A stretch of 52,852 nt of DNA. Source: JAWLGJ01 sp041685145. GTDB taxonomy: Bacteria; Pseudomonadota; Alphaproteobacteria; Rhodospirillales; Magnetospirillaceae. A model generated the notes under the pieces. It did not search any database. It saw nothing but the letters and a program-made list of their open reading frames with translations, and was not told the origin of the DNA. A program made the translations under genes and the position numbers. Each line of letters starts with the position of its first letter. Position 1 is the first letter of the stretch. Below, one piece after another: positions 40,792 to 50,000 of the stretch. The DNA lies in assembly GCA_041685145.1 (NCBI GenBank), contig JAWLGJ010000021.1:1-52852 (forward strand), written 5' to 3'.

Positions 40792-40825
40792 GGCGGGTGG
40801 GGCGTCCTGCCCGGCGGGTGGGGCG
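40792..40825 (+). repeat. two 13-bp G-rich direct repeats with 21-bp period
   Basis: GGCGGGTGGGGCG occurs at 40792-40804 and 40813-40825, exactly two helical turns apart, on the same DNA face. The stretch holds six runs of three or four G and could fold as a G-quadruplex in the non-template strand or leader RNA. Confidence 0.55.
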
Positions 40826-40935
40826 GGTCAACGGCTTTTCGGCATTGCAACATGGCGGTTGATTCGGGCTCATCAAGACCTTAAGACGGAACCCGTCACC
40901 CAAGAGGCGGAGCAGATCCGAGAGGCGCGAAGGGT

Positions 40936-42657
40936 ATGGCGGAATCGGTTGCAGTGGTCCTGACGGGCAGCGGCGGCGCCGGCGTTATGACGGCGGGGCA
41001 GATGCTGCTGGAGGCGGCGGCGAAGGCCGGATATTACGGGCTGATGACGCGGTCGTCGGGACCGCAGATTCGTGGCGGCGAGGCGGCGGCGCTGGTGCGC
41101 CTGTCGACGCGCCCGGTGGCGGTGCATGACGACAGCTTCGACTTATTGGTCGCCTTCGACTGGAGCAATGTCGGGCGCTTCGCCCCGGAACTGCCCCTGT
41201 CGTCCGACAGCCTGGTGCTGAGCGACCCCGCCCAGGGCGAGATGCCTCAGGAAATCGCCGCCTATGGTCCCCGTGTGGCCGAGATGGCCTTCGGCAAGCT
41301 GGCGAAGACGATCAAGGGCGGGCGCCCGAACATGATCGGCCTGGGCGCGGTGGCCAAGCTGATCGGCCTGCCCCTGGAGCCGCTCCTGGAGGTCGTCACC
41401 GAGGCGCTGAAGCGCAAGGGCGCCGAGGCGCAGGACGCCAGCGCCGCCGGCATCCGCGCCGGTGCCGCGGCGGCGGCCGAAATCGGCGGCCCGGCCACCC
41501 TGGACCCGGCGCCTGAGGGCGGCGTCGAACGCTGGAACATCTCGGGCAACGAGGCGGCGGGCCTGGGCGCGGTGCGCGGCGGCATTCGCTTCGTCGCCGC
41601 CTATCCCATCACCCCGGCGACCGAGGTGCTGGAGTGGCTGGCGCCCAATCTTGCCGATCTCGGCGGCGTGCTGGTGCAGGCCGAGGACGAGATCGCCTCC
41701 ATCAACATGTGCCTGGGCGCCTCGTTCGGCGGTCTGCCGTCGCTGACCGCCACCTCGGGGCCGGGCCTGGCGCTGATGCTGGAATCCTTCGGCCTGGGCA
41801 TCGCCTCCGAGACGCCGATCGTCGTCGTCGACGTCATGCGCGGGGGGCCCTCGACCGGCATCCCCACCAAGTCGGAGCAGAGCGACCTCAACATCGCCGT
41901 CTACGGGATGCACGGCGACGCGCCGCATCTGGTGCTGGCCCCCAACGCCATCGAGGACTGCGTGTTCACCACGCAATGGGCGGTGCACCTGGCGGAGACG
42001 CTGCAGGCGCCGGCCATCGTGCTGTCCGACCAGATGATGGGCCAGGCCCGCGCCGTGGTGCCGCGCCCCGCCGACATCAGCTTTATGTCCCGGCGCCTGG
42101 TCGCCGAGCCCTGCGCCGAGGGCGAGGTCTACAACCGCTATGCGCTGACCGCCTCGGGCGTGTCGCCGATGGCGGTGCCGGGCACCCAGGGCTGCATGTA
42201 TACCGCCGACGGCCTCGAACACACCGAGCGCGGCATCCCCTCCAGCCTCGCCGGCGACCATCTGGCGCAGCTTGACAAGCGCAAGGCGAAGCTGACCGAC
42301 TACGATGTCGGCGACCACTGGGCCGACACCGAGGGCGAGGGCAGCGTGGCGGTGCTCACCTGGGGCTCGACCACGGCGCCGGTGCGCGAGGCGCTGGCCC
42401 GCCTGCGCCGCGACGGCAAGAAGATCAGGCTGATTTCGGTGCGGCTGCTGACCCCCGTGCAGCCCGAGAAGATGGCCGCGGCCCTGGACGGCGTGGACAA
42501 GCTGCTGGTCATCGAGCAATCGCACGAAGCGCAGTTCTTCCATTTCCTGCGCGCCTATTACGACCTCCCGGCCGAGGTGGAGGTCTTCAACCGCCCGGGA
42601 CCGCTGCCGATCCGGCCGGGCGAAATCGTCGAGCGCCTGAAACCGTGGATGTCGTGA
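40936..42657 (+). CDS. korA: 2-oxoglutarate:ferredoxin oxidoreductase, fused gamma-alpha subunit
   Basis: Catalyses CoA-dependent oxidative decarboxylation of a 2-oxoacid (most likely 2-oxoglutarate) with reduction of ferredoxin, together with KorB. The 573-residue product has the gamma domain first (residues about 1-190: LTGSGGAGVMTAGQMLLEAA, GLMTRSSGPQIRGGEAAAL), then the alpha domain (GIRFVAAYPITPATEVLEWL, EDEIASINMCLGASFGG, LTATSGPGLALMLESFGLG) and the transketolase C-terminal part. This fusion is usual for KorA-type enzymes. Its stop is one base before the korB ATG. Confidence 0.93.
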   Translation: MAESVAVVLTGSGGAGVMTAGQMLLEAAAKAGYYGLMTRSSGPQIRGGEAAALVRLSTRPVAVHDDSFDLLVAFDWSNVGRFAPELPLSSDSLVLSDPAQGEMPQEIAAYGPRVAEMAFGKLAKTIKGGRPNMIGLGAVAKLIGLPLEPLLEVVTEALKRKGAEAQDASAAGIRAGAAAAAEIGGPATLDPAPEGGVERWNISGNEAAGLGAVRGGIRFVAAYPITPATEVLEWLAPNLADLGGVLVQAEDEIASINMCLGASFGGLPSLTATSGPGLALMLESFGLGIASETPIVVVDVMRGGPSTGIPTKSEQSDLNIAVYGMHGDAPHLVLAPNAIEDCVFTTQWAVHLAETLQAPAIVLSDQMMGQARAVVPRPADISFMSRRLVAEPCAEGEVYNRYALTASGVSPMAVPGTQGCMYTADGLEHTERGIPSSLAGDHLAQLDKRKAKLTDYDVGDHWADTEGEGSVAVLTWGSTTAPVREALARLRRDGKKIRLISVRLLTPVQPEKMAAALDGVDKLLVIEQSHEAQFFHFLRAYYDLPAEVEVFNRPGPLPIRPGEIVERLKPWMS

Positions 42658-42658
42658 C

Positions 42659-43489
42659 ATGACTGCTCAGCCCCTTACCGCCAAGGACTACAAGTCCGAC
42701 ACCAAGCCCATCTGGTGCCCCGGCTGCGGCGACTATTCCGTGCTGGCGGCCGTGACCAAGGCCCTGGCCGAGCTGCAGTTGCCGAAGGAGAAGGTCGCCG
42801 TCGTCTCCGGCATCGGCTGTTCGTCGCGCATTCCCGCCTATGTCGCCGCCTATGGCTTCCACGGCGTGCACGGCCGCGCCCTGGCGGTGGCCAGCGGCGT
42901 CAAGCTGGCGCGCCCCGACCTGACCGTGTGGGCGTTCGGCGGCGACGGCGACGGCCTGTCGATCGGCGGCAACCACTTCCTGCATTCCTGCCGGCGCAAT
43001 GTCGACATGACCTATGTGCTGATGGACAACCAGGTCTATGGGATGACCAAGGGCCAGGCCTCGCCGACCACCGAGCCCGACTGGTGCGAGAGCAAGCTGA
43101 CGCCCAAGGGGCCGCAGGTGACGCCGATCCGGCCGCTGCATCTGGCGCTGGCCTGCGGGGCGAATTTCGTCGCCCGCGGCTTCTCCGGCGACCCCAACGG
43201 CCTGGCGAAGATGATCGTCGAGGCCAGCAAGCACCCCGGATTCTCGTTCGTGCAGGTGCTCAGCCCCTGCGTCACCTTCCGCGCCGAGCAGCGCAACTGG
43301 AAGCAGCTTGTGCACGAATCGGAGGACGCCGAGGAGGTGGCCAGCGACGTTCCCGAGGCGATGCGCCGTCTGGCGGCCGACGACGGCTTCGCGACCGGCA
43401 TCCTTTACGCCGGCGACCGTCCAGTCTACCAGCCCATGCATCCGGCGGTCACCGAGCTTGCCGCGATTGAGCGGAGATTCGCCTCATGA
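42659..43489 (+). CDS. korB: 2-oxoglutarate:ferredoxin oxidoreductase beta subunit
   Basis: Thiamine-diphosphate subunit of the same enzyme. The 276-residue protein has KPIWCPGCGDYSVLAAVTKA, IGCSSRIPAYVAAYGFHGVH and the ThDP/Mg motif VWAFGGDGDGLSIGGNHFLH. Four cysteines, Cys20, Cys23, Cys54 and Cys204 (SPCVTF), match the ligands of the proximal [4Fe-4S] cluster, so the subunit should be electron-transfer competent. The gene order korA-korB with a downstream diiron protein is complete. The reading frame overlaps the next gene by four bases. Confidence 0.95.
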   Translation: MTAQPLTAKDYKSDTKPIWCPGCGDYSVLAAVTKALAELQLPKEKVAVVSGIGCSSRIPAYVAAYGFHGVHGRALAVASGVKLARPDLTVWAFGGDGDGLSIGGNHFLHSCRRNVDMTYVLMDNQVYGMTKGQASPTTEPDWCESKLTPKGPQVTPIRPLHLALACGANFVARGFSGDPNGLAKMIVEASKHPGFSFVQVLSPCVTFRAEQRNWKQLVHESEDAEEVASDVPEAMRRLAADDGFATGILYAGDRPVYQPMHPAVTELAAIERRFAS

Positions 43490-43995
43490 GTGGCGACGAG
43501 GTTGGCTCCTTCCTCGCCCATGCCATTGCCCTGGAGGACGAGGCGGCGGAGCGTTACAGCGACCTGGCCGACACGATGGACACCCACAACAACGGCGAGG
43601 TCGCGGCGCTGTTCCGCCAGATGGCCGAGTTCTCGCGCCGCCACGCCGATTCGGTGCGCGAGCGTGCCGTTGGCGTCGAGGTGCCGGAGCGCAAGCCCTG
43701 GGAATTGATGTGGTCCGAGCCCGAGGGCCCCGAAACGGCGCCGGTGGAGCGCACCCACTATCTGATGACGCCGTACCACTGCCTCCAGCTTGCCCTGCAC
43801 AACGAGCGCCGCGGCCACGCCTATTACGCCGATCAGGCGGCCAAGGCCGGCGATGCCGACGTGCGGCGCATGGCCGAGGAGATGGCCGCCGAAGAGGCCG
43901 AGCATGTGCGGCTGCTGGAGGAGTGGGTCAAGACCATTCCCGAGCCCGAGCCGGACTGGGACCAGGATCTCGACCCGCCGACGACGGGCGACTGA
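43486..43995 (+). CDS. ferritin-like diiron (rubrerythrin-type) protein coupled to korAB
   Basis: The 169-residue protein is a four-helix bundle with spaced metal-ligand motifs: ALEDEAAERYSDLADTMDTH, FRQMAEFSRRHADSV, ALHNERRGHAYYADQA and AEEMAAEEAEHVRLLEEW (E-x-x-H). It lacks the rubredoxin CxxC domain, so it is an erythrin-type ferritin-like protein. Its ATG overlaps the korB stop (ATGA), suggesting coupled synthesis. A role in protecting the oxygen-sensitive iron-sulfur oxidoreductase from oxygen or peroxide is a reasonable inference. It converges on lrgB with two bases between the stops. Confidence 0.85.
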   Translation: MSGDEVGSFLAHAIALEDEAAERYSDLADTMDTHNNGEVAALFRQMAEFSRRHADSVRERAVGVEVPERKPWELMWSEPEGPETAPVERTHYLMTPYHCLQLALHNERRGHAYYADQAAKAGDADVRRMAEEMAAEEAEHVRLLEEWVKTIPEPEPDWDQDLDPPTTGD

Positions 43996-43997
43996 GC

Positions 43998-44726
43998 CTA
44001 TCGCGCCAGATACAGCACCGCCTGCGCCGCCAGCGGCAGCAGCACCGCCGTCGCCACGCCGTTCAGGCCCATCGCCAGGCCGGCGAAGGCGCCGGCGACC
44101 TCGTTGACCTGCAGGGCGCGGGCGGTGCCGATGCCATGCGCCGCGACCCCCACCGCCAGCCCCCGCGCGCGCCAGTCCCGCACCCGCAGCGCGTTCAGCG
44201 TCCAGGTGCCCAGCACGGCGCCGGTGATGCCGGTCAGGATCACGAACACCGCCGTCAGCGACGGCACCCCGCCAAGCTGCTCGGCAATGCCCATCGCGAT
44301 GGGGCTGGTGACCGATTTCGGCGCCAGCGACAGCAGCACCTCGCGCGAGGCCCCCAGCGCCCAGGCGATGCCGACCGCCGAGGCCGCGGCGGTTAGGGAG
44401 CCGCAGACGATGGCCACGAGGACCGCCGCCAGCGACCGCCGCAGGGCGTGAATCTGCCGGTACAACGGGATCGCCAGCGCCACCGTCGCCGGCCCCAGCA
44501 GGAAGTGCACGAACTGCGCCCCCTCGAAATAGGTGCGATAGTCGGTGCCGGTGAGGTGCAGCAGCGCCACCAGCGCCAGCACCGCCAGCAGCACGGGGTT
44601 GAGCAGCGGATGGCGGCGGCTGCGCTCGTACAGCCAAAGCCCGCCCTGATAGGCCAGCAGCGTCACCGTCAGGCCCAACAGCGGCGAGGCGGCGAGATAT
44701 ACCCAAATGTCCTGCAGGTCGCTCAT
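43998..44726 (-). CDS. lrgB: LrgB/CidB family membrane protein
   Basis: The 242-residue protein has about seven hydrophobic helices and the LrgB pattern: TYFEGAQFVHFLLGPATVAL, ALAPKSVTSPIAMGIAEQLG-like ending of the first half, ILTGITGAVLGTWTLNAL, and AVGVAAHGIGTARALQVNEV. Family members are linked to murein hydrolase export or to pyruvate/glycolate transport (plastidial PLGG1). The latter is notable since glcDEF lies in this window. The ATG at 44726 overlaps the lrgA stop by four bases. Confidence 0.93.
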   Translation of the reverse strand: MSDLQDIWVYLAASPLLGLTVTLLAYQGGLWLYERSRRHPLLNPVLLAVLALVALLHLTGTDYRTYFEGAQFVHFLLGPATVALAIPLYRQIHALRRSLAAVLVAIVCGSLTAAASAVGIAWALGASREVLLSLAPKSVTSPIAMGIAEQLGGVPSLTAVFVILTGITGAVLGTWTLNALRVRDWRARGLAVGVAAHGIGTARALQVNEVAGAFAGLAMGLNGVATAVLLPLAAQAVLYLAR

Positions 44727-45088
44727 CGCTCGTCCCCCGCCCCCGCGCCGGCGCCCAGCCGTTCGATCCCCCGCATCACCAGCGCCGTGACGGCGATGGT
44801 GATCACGGTGGAGGCCAGCAGGGCCGCGGTGATCGGCACCCATTCGGCACGCACCAGCGACAGATGCGTCATCACGCCCACGCCGGCCGGGACGAACAGG
44901 AGCGACAGATGCTCCAGCAAGGCGCCGCCCACCTTCTCCAGGCCGTCCGGAAGCCCGCCATTCAGCAACAGCCCGGCGAACAGGATAACCATCCCCAGCA
45001 CCGGTCCCGGCACCGGCAGGCCGGCAAGGCGGGCGATGACCTCGCCGATGAGCTGGCAGACGAGCAGCAGGGTCAGATAGGCAAGCAT
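44723..45088 (-). CDS. lrgA: LrgA/CidA family membrane protein
   Basis: The 121-residue holin-like protein has four hydrophobic segments and the family pattern QLIGEVIARLAGLPVPGPVL, GMVILFAGLLLNGG and LLFVPAGVGVMTHLSLVRAEW. It is the usual partner of LrgB and is coupled to it. A LytSR-type regulator is not adjacent. The 180-base gap to tamA is divergent. Confidence 0.92.
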   Translation of the reverse strand: MLAYLTLLLVCQLIGEVIARLAGLPVPGPVLGMVILFAGLLLNGGLPDGLEKVGGALLEHLSLLFVPAGVGVMTHLSLVRAEWVPITAALLASTVITIAVTALVMRGIERLGAGAGAGDER

Positions 45089-45268
45089 GGCGGCGTCCTC
45101 CCTATGGCCGGCTCATGGTGAGTCCGCCGCCGGCCGCGTGCAAGGGCGGCGAGATTGCGCCCCCGGAACGAAATCGCCTGCGAGTGCAGTTGCGCGGGGT
45201 GGAACCCCTCGGTTGACAGCCCTTCGGGAGATTGCCGTCGCCGGGCGGCGCTGTGACAATGGCGGCTG

Positions 45269-47068
45269 ATGACACGCTTCGGTTCCTTTCTGCGCCGGTT
45301 GGCGGCGGCTGCCTTGGCGCTTGCGGCGGTGTCTGTGCCGGTGGCGGCGCCGGCCTGGGCGCAACTCGCCTATGACGTGACGGTGGCGGGTTTGGAGGAC
45401 GAGGCCCTGCGCGAGTTGATCGAGGGCGAATCCCTGCTGCTCGCCGGCCGCGCCCGCCCGCCCGCCAGCCTGCTGGGGCTGGAACGCCGGGCGCGGGCCG
45501 ATGTCGAGCGCATCGACGCGATCCTGCGCTCGCGGGGCTACTACGCCGGCGAGGTGGACGTGGCCATCGAGCGCGAGGCCGAACCGGTGCGCGTGGTGCT
45601 GACGGTGGCGGTGGGGCCGCGTTTCCGGCTGCGCGACTACCGCGTCATCAGCCGCGGCCCCGACGCCGGGCCGCCGCCGCCCGAGATCGGCATGGAAGCC
45701 CTGGGCCTGGAAGCTGGACAACCCGCCGAGGCCGACCTCATCGTCGCCGCCGAGGACCGCCTGCTGGTGGTTCTGGCGCGGCGCGGCTATCCATTGGCGA
45801 CGCTTCAGGACCGCCGCGTCGTCGCTGATTTCGCCTCGGAAACGGTCAGCGTCGAACTCACCGTCGACACCGGCCCGTTCGCGCGCTTCGGTGCCGTCCG
45901 GTTCGAGGGGCTGGAGGGGGTGGAAGAGGATTTTGCCCGCCGTCGCATCCCCTGGGCCCCCGGCGACCGCTTCGACCTGCGGCGGCTGGAGGAGGCGCGC
46001 CAGCGGCTTTTGGACACGCGGCTGTTCTCGTCGGTGCGCCTGATCCCGGCCGAGGCGCTGGACGCGGAAGGGCGCCTGCCGGTGACGGCGCAGGTGACCG
46101 AGCGTCCGCCACGCAGCGTCGGCGGCACCCTCGACTACGACACCAGCCGGGGCCCCGGCGTCACCCTGTTCTGGGAGCATCGCAACCTGGCGGGCGACGG
46201 CGAAACCGTCCGGCCCGAAGCCTATTACCGGCCGACGCTGTACGGCGCCGGGGTGGAGGGGCGGCTGCGCGACCTCGGCGAGGTCGACCAGGATCTGATC
46301 GCCTCGGCCAGCGCCAGCCGTGAGGACGCCGAGGGCTTCGCGGTAACCTCGGTTGCCGCCGCCGCCATGCTGCAACGTCCGCTGGGGCGGCACTGGCAAT
46401 TTGCCGGCGGCGTGCGGCTGGAGCGCGAACTGACCCGCGAAGGCGGCACCACCAGCGACTTCAATCTGCTGTCCTTTCCGCTGCGCGCCGCCCGCGACAG
46501 CACCGACGATCCCCTCGACCCCAGCCGTGGCGGGCGTCTGGTGGTGCAGGCGGAACCCTTCCTGGGCGTCTTCGGCACCGGCATCGATTTCACCCGCGTC
46601 GAGGTTTCCGACGCCCAATACACCAGCCTCGACGAGGAACGCCGCTACGTTCTCGCCGGGTGGGGGCGCGTGGGCAGCGTCATCGACGCCGACAGCGACG
46701 CCATCCCCGCCGACAAGCGGTTCTACGCCGGCGGCGGCGGCTCGATCCGCGGCTTCGGCTATCAGCTTGCCGGTCCGGTGGACGGCGCCGGTGATCCCGT
46801 TGGCGGCCGCTCGCTGCTCGCCGCCGGCCTGGAACTGCGCGGGCGCTTCACCGACACCATCGGCGCCGCCGCTTTCGTCGAGGCCGGCAGCGTCTATCCC
46901 GACCGCATCCCCGATTTGTCCGAGCGCCTGTTCGTCGGCGCCGGCCTGGGGGCGCGCTATTTCAGCCCCATCGGCCCCGTCCGCGTCGATCTTGCCGTGC
47001 CGTTGAACCCACGCCGGGATGTCGACGACGCCTTTCAGTTCTATATCAGTGTGGGGCAAGCCTTCTGA
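45269..47068 (+). CDS. tamA: translocation and assembly module outer-membrane protein TamA
   Basis: Omp85-family protein forming the outer-membrane part of the TAM complex. The 599-residue product has a signal peptide (LAAAALALAAVSVPVAAPAW, cleavage near AWAQ), about three POTRA-like units (residues about 32-275, e.g. ERIDAILRSRGYYAGEVDVA and GAVRFEGLEGVEEDFARRRI), and a 16-strand-type barrel with FYAGGGGSIRGFGYQLAG and a C-terminal Phe (YISVGQAF). Three rather than five POTRA units and the tamB neighbour separate it from BamA at 6.9 kb. Confidence 0.93.
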   Translation: MTRFGSFLRRLAAAALALAAVSVPVAAPAWAQLAYDVTVAGLEDEALRELIEGESLLLAGRARPPASLLGLERRARADVERIDAILRSRGYYAGEVDVAIEREAEPVRVVLTVAVGPRFRLRDYRVISRGPDAGPPPPEIGMEALGLEAGQPAEADLIVAAEDRLLVVLARRGYPLATLQDRRVVADFASETVSVELTVDTGPFARFGAVRFEGLEGVEEDFARRRIPWAPGDRFDLRRLEEARQRLLDTRLFSSVRLIPAEALDAEGRLPVTAQVTERPPRSVGGTLDYDTSRGPGVTLFWEHRNLAGDGETVRPEAYYRPTLYGAGVEGRLRDLGEVDQDLIASASASREDAEGFAVTSVAAAAMLQRPLGRHWQFAGGVRLERELTREGGTTSDFNLLSFPLRAARDSTDDPLDPSRGGRLVVQAEPFLGVFGTGIDFTRVEVSDAQYTSLDEERRYVLAGWGRVGSVIDADSDAIPADKRFYAGGGGSIRGFGYQLAGPVDGAGDPVGGRSLLAAGLELRGRFTDTIGAAAFVEAGSVYPDRIPDLSERLFVGAGLGARYFSPIGPVRVDLAVPLNPRRDVDDAFQFYISVGQAF

Positions 47069-47076
47069 CCTTCGGC

Positions 47077-50000
47077 GTGAAATCGATGCTTCGTGTGCTG
47101 CGCCTGTTGGCCATCGTCCTGGCGGTGGTCGTCCTGCTCCCCGTGCTCGCCGGGCTGGGGCTGCTGGCGGCCGTTCAGGTGCCGGCGGCGCGCGGCTGGG
47201 CCGTCGACCGCATCGAGGACGCGGCCGCCGCCGCCGGCACGCCGCTGACCATCGACGGCCTGCGGGTGGCATGGCCGCTGGACGTGGCGGCGGACACCGT
47301 GGCGCTGCTGGACGAACAGGGGGCATGGCTGCGCCTGCGCGACGTGCGCCTCGACTGGCGGCCGCCGGCGCTGGCGGGAGGCCGGCTGCACATCGAGCGC
47401 CTGACGGCGGCCGAGGCGGCGCTGCTGCGCAAGCCCGCGCCGGGCGCCGCGCCCGAGGCGGAGGCGGACGGGGCGCCGCTGCCGCGCCCGCCGCGCCCGC
47501 CCTTGGCGCTGCGCCTCGACGCCGTGGAGGTCGCGCGCCTGACGCTGGACGAGGCGGTGCTGGGGCAGGCGGTCGAGGGCACCGCCAGCGGCGAGGCGGC
47601 GCTGGGCGACGACGGCATGACCCTTTCCCTGATGGCGCGCCGCACCGATGCCGTCGCCTCGCAGGCGCGGCTGGCCGTCGCCTGGAACCGCGGCGCGGAC
47701 ACCCTGGCTGTCGACGCCCACCTGCATTCCGCCGCCGGCGGGGTCGCCGGTGCGCTGCTGGCGCGGCCCGATCTGCCCGCCGTCACCCTGGCCGTCAACG
47801 GCGACGGCGCCCTCGACGACTGGCGGGGCGCGGTGACGGCCGCGGTGGCGGGGGAGACATGTGTCGAGGGCAGCGTCGGCATCGCCGGGACGGCGTCGGC
47901 GCGGCGGCTGGGCGCGGACCTGACCGCCCAACCCGACTGCCTGCCGGCGGAGTGGCGGCAACTGGCGGGTGCGGCGCCGGTGCGGCTGCGCGGCGCGGCG
48001 GTTTTGGAGGACGGCGCCGCCGTGCGCGTCGAGGCCGTGAACCTGGCGGCGGCGACGCTGTCGGCGGAAGCCTCCGGACGCATATCCGGCGACGCGATGG
48101 ATCTGACCGTCACCGCGCACGCCCCCGACCTGGCGCCGCTGGCGGCGGTGCTGGACGTGCCGCTGCGCGGCGACCTGGGCGTCGAGGCACGCCTGCACGG
48201 GCTGCGGGCGGCGCCGACGGTGGCGGCGCGCCTTGAGGCCGTCGAGGGCGGTTTCGGCGACGATCTCGCCTGGCGGGGATCGTCGGCGCGCCTGGAGATC
48301 GTCCCCCACCGGGGGCGCTGGCAGTTCGCCGCGGCGCTGGAGGGCACCTTCGGCGGCGGGGCGGTGCCGCCCTGGCTGGAGGGGCCGCAGCGCCTGTCCC
48401 TGGCCGGGCGTGTCGATTCCGGGGGGCGGGCAGAGCTGGCCAGCCTCGCCCTGGTGGCGCCGATGGGGCGTGTGGCGGGCTCGGGGGTGGTGGATGCCGT
48501 CACCGGGGCGGTCAATCTCGCCCTGACCGTTGATGTCGCCGATGCGGCGCCGCTGGGGCTGGCGGGCGCGGCGACGCTGGGCGCGCAGGTGCGCGGCGAT
48601 CTGATGCTGTCCCGGTTTGATGTCGCCTTCAACGGCACCGGGCGCGCGTTGGCGGTGGGTGTCGGCGAGGTCGACGCCCTGTTGGGGCCGCACCCGGCGT
48701 TTGCCGGCACCGCGGCGCTGACGGCGGCGGGGGCGCTGTTCGATCTGCGCCTCGACGGCGCCGGGGGCGCGGCCGAACTGGGCGGCCGCCTGGCCTGGGA
48801 CGACGCGCGGCCGCTGCTGGGTTGGCGCCTGCGGCTGCCCGACCTGGGCGCGGTGGCCGCCGGGGCCTCCGGCGTCCTGGACGGCTTGGGCGTGCTGGCC
48901 GGTCTGGACGCCGAGGCCAGTGCCGCCGGCCTTGCCGAGGGGCGTGCCGGTGCCGCCGGGCGCGGGCCTTACCCGCTGCGCGGCGCCTTCGCCACCCCGC
49001 TGGCCGATCCCGTTCCGCAGCTGGCGGTGCAGGCCCGCGTCGAGGGCGTCGACGTGGCGGCGCGCGGGCGGGTGGTCCCCGGCGCGGCGACGCGCCTGGC
49101 CGATCTGGTGCTGGAATCGCGCGGCGGCCGTGTGTCCGGCGAGGTGACGGTGCTCGCCGACGGGCGGCTGCGCGGTCGCCTGCGGGGCGCCGCCGTACCC
49201 CTGGCGCCGTGGAGCGATCTTGCCGGTGCCGATCTCGGCGGCCGTGCCGACGTCGACCTGGCGCTGGCGCCGCGGGATGGCGGGCAGGGAGCGACCCTGG
49301 CGGCGCGAGTGACGGCGCCGGAGGTTTCCGGCTTCATTGCCGGCGCGGCGGAGGTCGATGCCCGCCTGGAGGACGTATTCGCCGCCGCCCAAGGCAGCGT
49401 CCGCCTGCGCGCCACGGATCTGGATCTGGGGGCGGCGGTGGTCGAGGCGGCGACGCTCGACCTCACCGGCGCCCTGGCGACGCCGGCCTTCGCCCTCAGC
49501 GCCGACGGTCGTGCGACCCGGGCCTTCGAACTGGTGGCGGAAGGGCGTTTGGGCGCCGAGGCGGCGCATGTGGCGGCGCTGTCGGGGGCTTATGGGGGCC
49601 AGCCGGTGCGGCTGCTGGAGCCCGCCGACGTCACCTGGTCGGCCGCCGGCGTGCGGTTCGACACCGTGGCGGTGGCCGTCGGCGACGGACGCGCCCGCCT
49701 GGGCGGCGAGATCGCCGCCGACGGCATCGTCCTGGAGGGCGAACTGATCGAACTGCCGCTGGACCTGTTGGACCTGGTGGTGCCGGGGCTGGGCCTGCAG
49801 GGGCGGGTCGACGGCGACTTCGACCTGGGCGGCCGGCCCGAGGCGCCGCGCGGCGCCGCCCGCCTGACCTTTTCCGATTTGGCCCTGGTCGGTGATCCGC
49901 TGCTGTCCGGCATGAGCGCGGCGGCGTCGGCGCGGTGGGACGGCGGCCGCCTGCGTCTGAAGGCCGACCTCGACGCCCCCGATGTCGGGGTGGCGCGCCT

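Larger units (their letters stand above)
40611..40935 (+). other. intergenic control region upstream of korAB
   Basis: 325 bases without a gene. Contains a TTGACA at 40686-40691 without a good -10 partner, an imperfect dyad CACCT-N7-AGGTG (40701-40717), the strong dyad at 40731-40750, an AT-rich stretch with the extended -10-like TGC-TAAATT (40767-40775), and two 13-bp G-rich direct repeats (40792-40825). The korA start at 40936 is preceded by GCGAAGGG. Confidence 0.6.

Noticed and set aside
41143..42660. 505-codon minus frame opposite korA
   Set aside because: Shadow of the korA coding sequence, no recognisable domain.
45213..45259. TTGACA and GACAAT as a tamA promoter
   Set aside because: The two elements are 35 bases apart; pairing GACAAT with TTGCCG at 16 bases would put the ATG ten bases away. 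Too weak to list as a feature.
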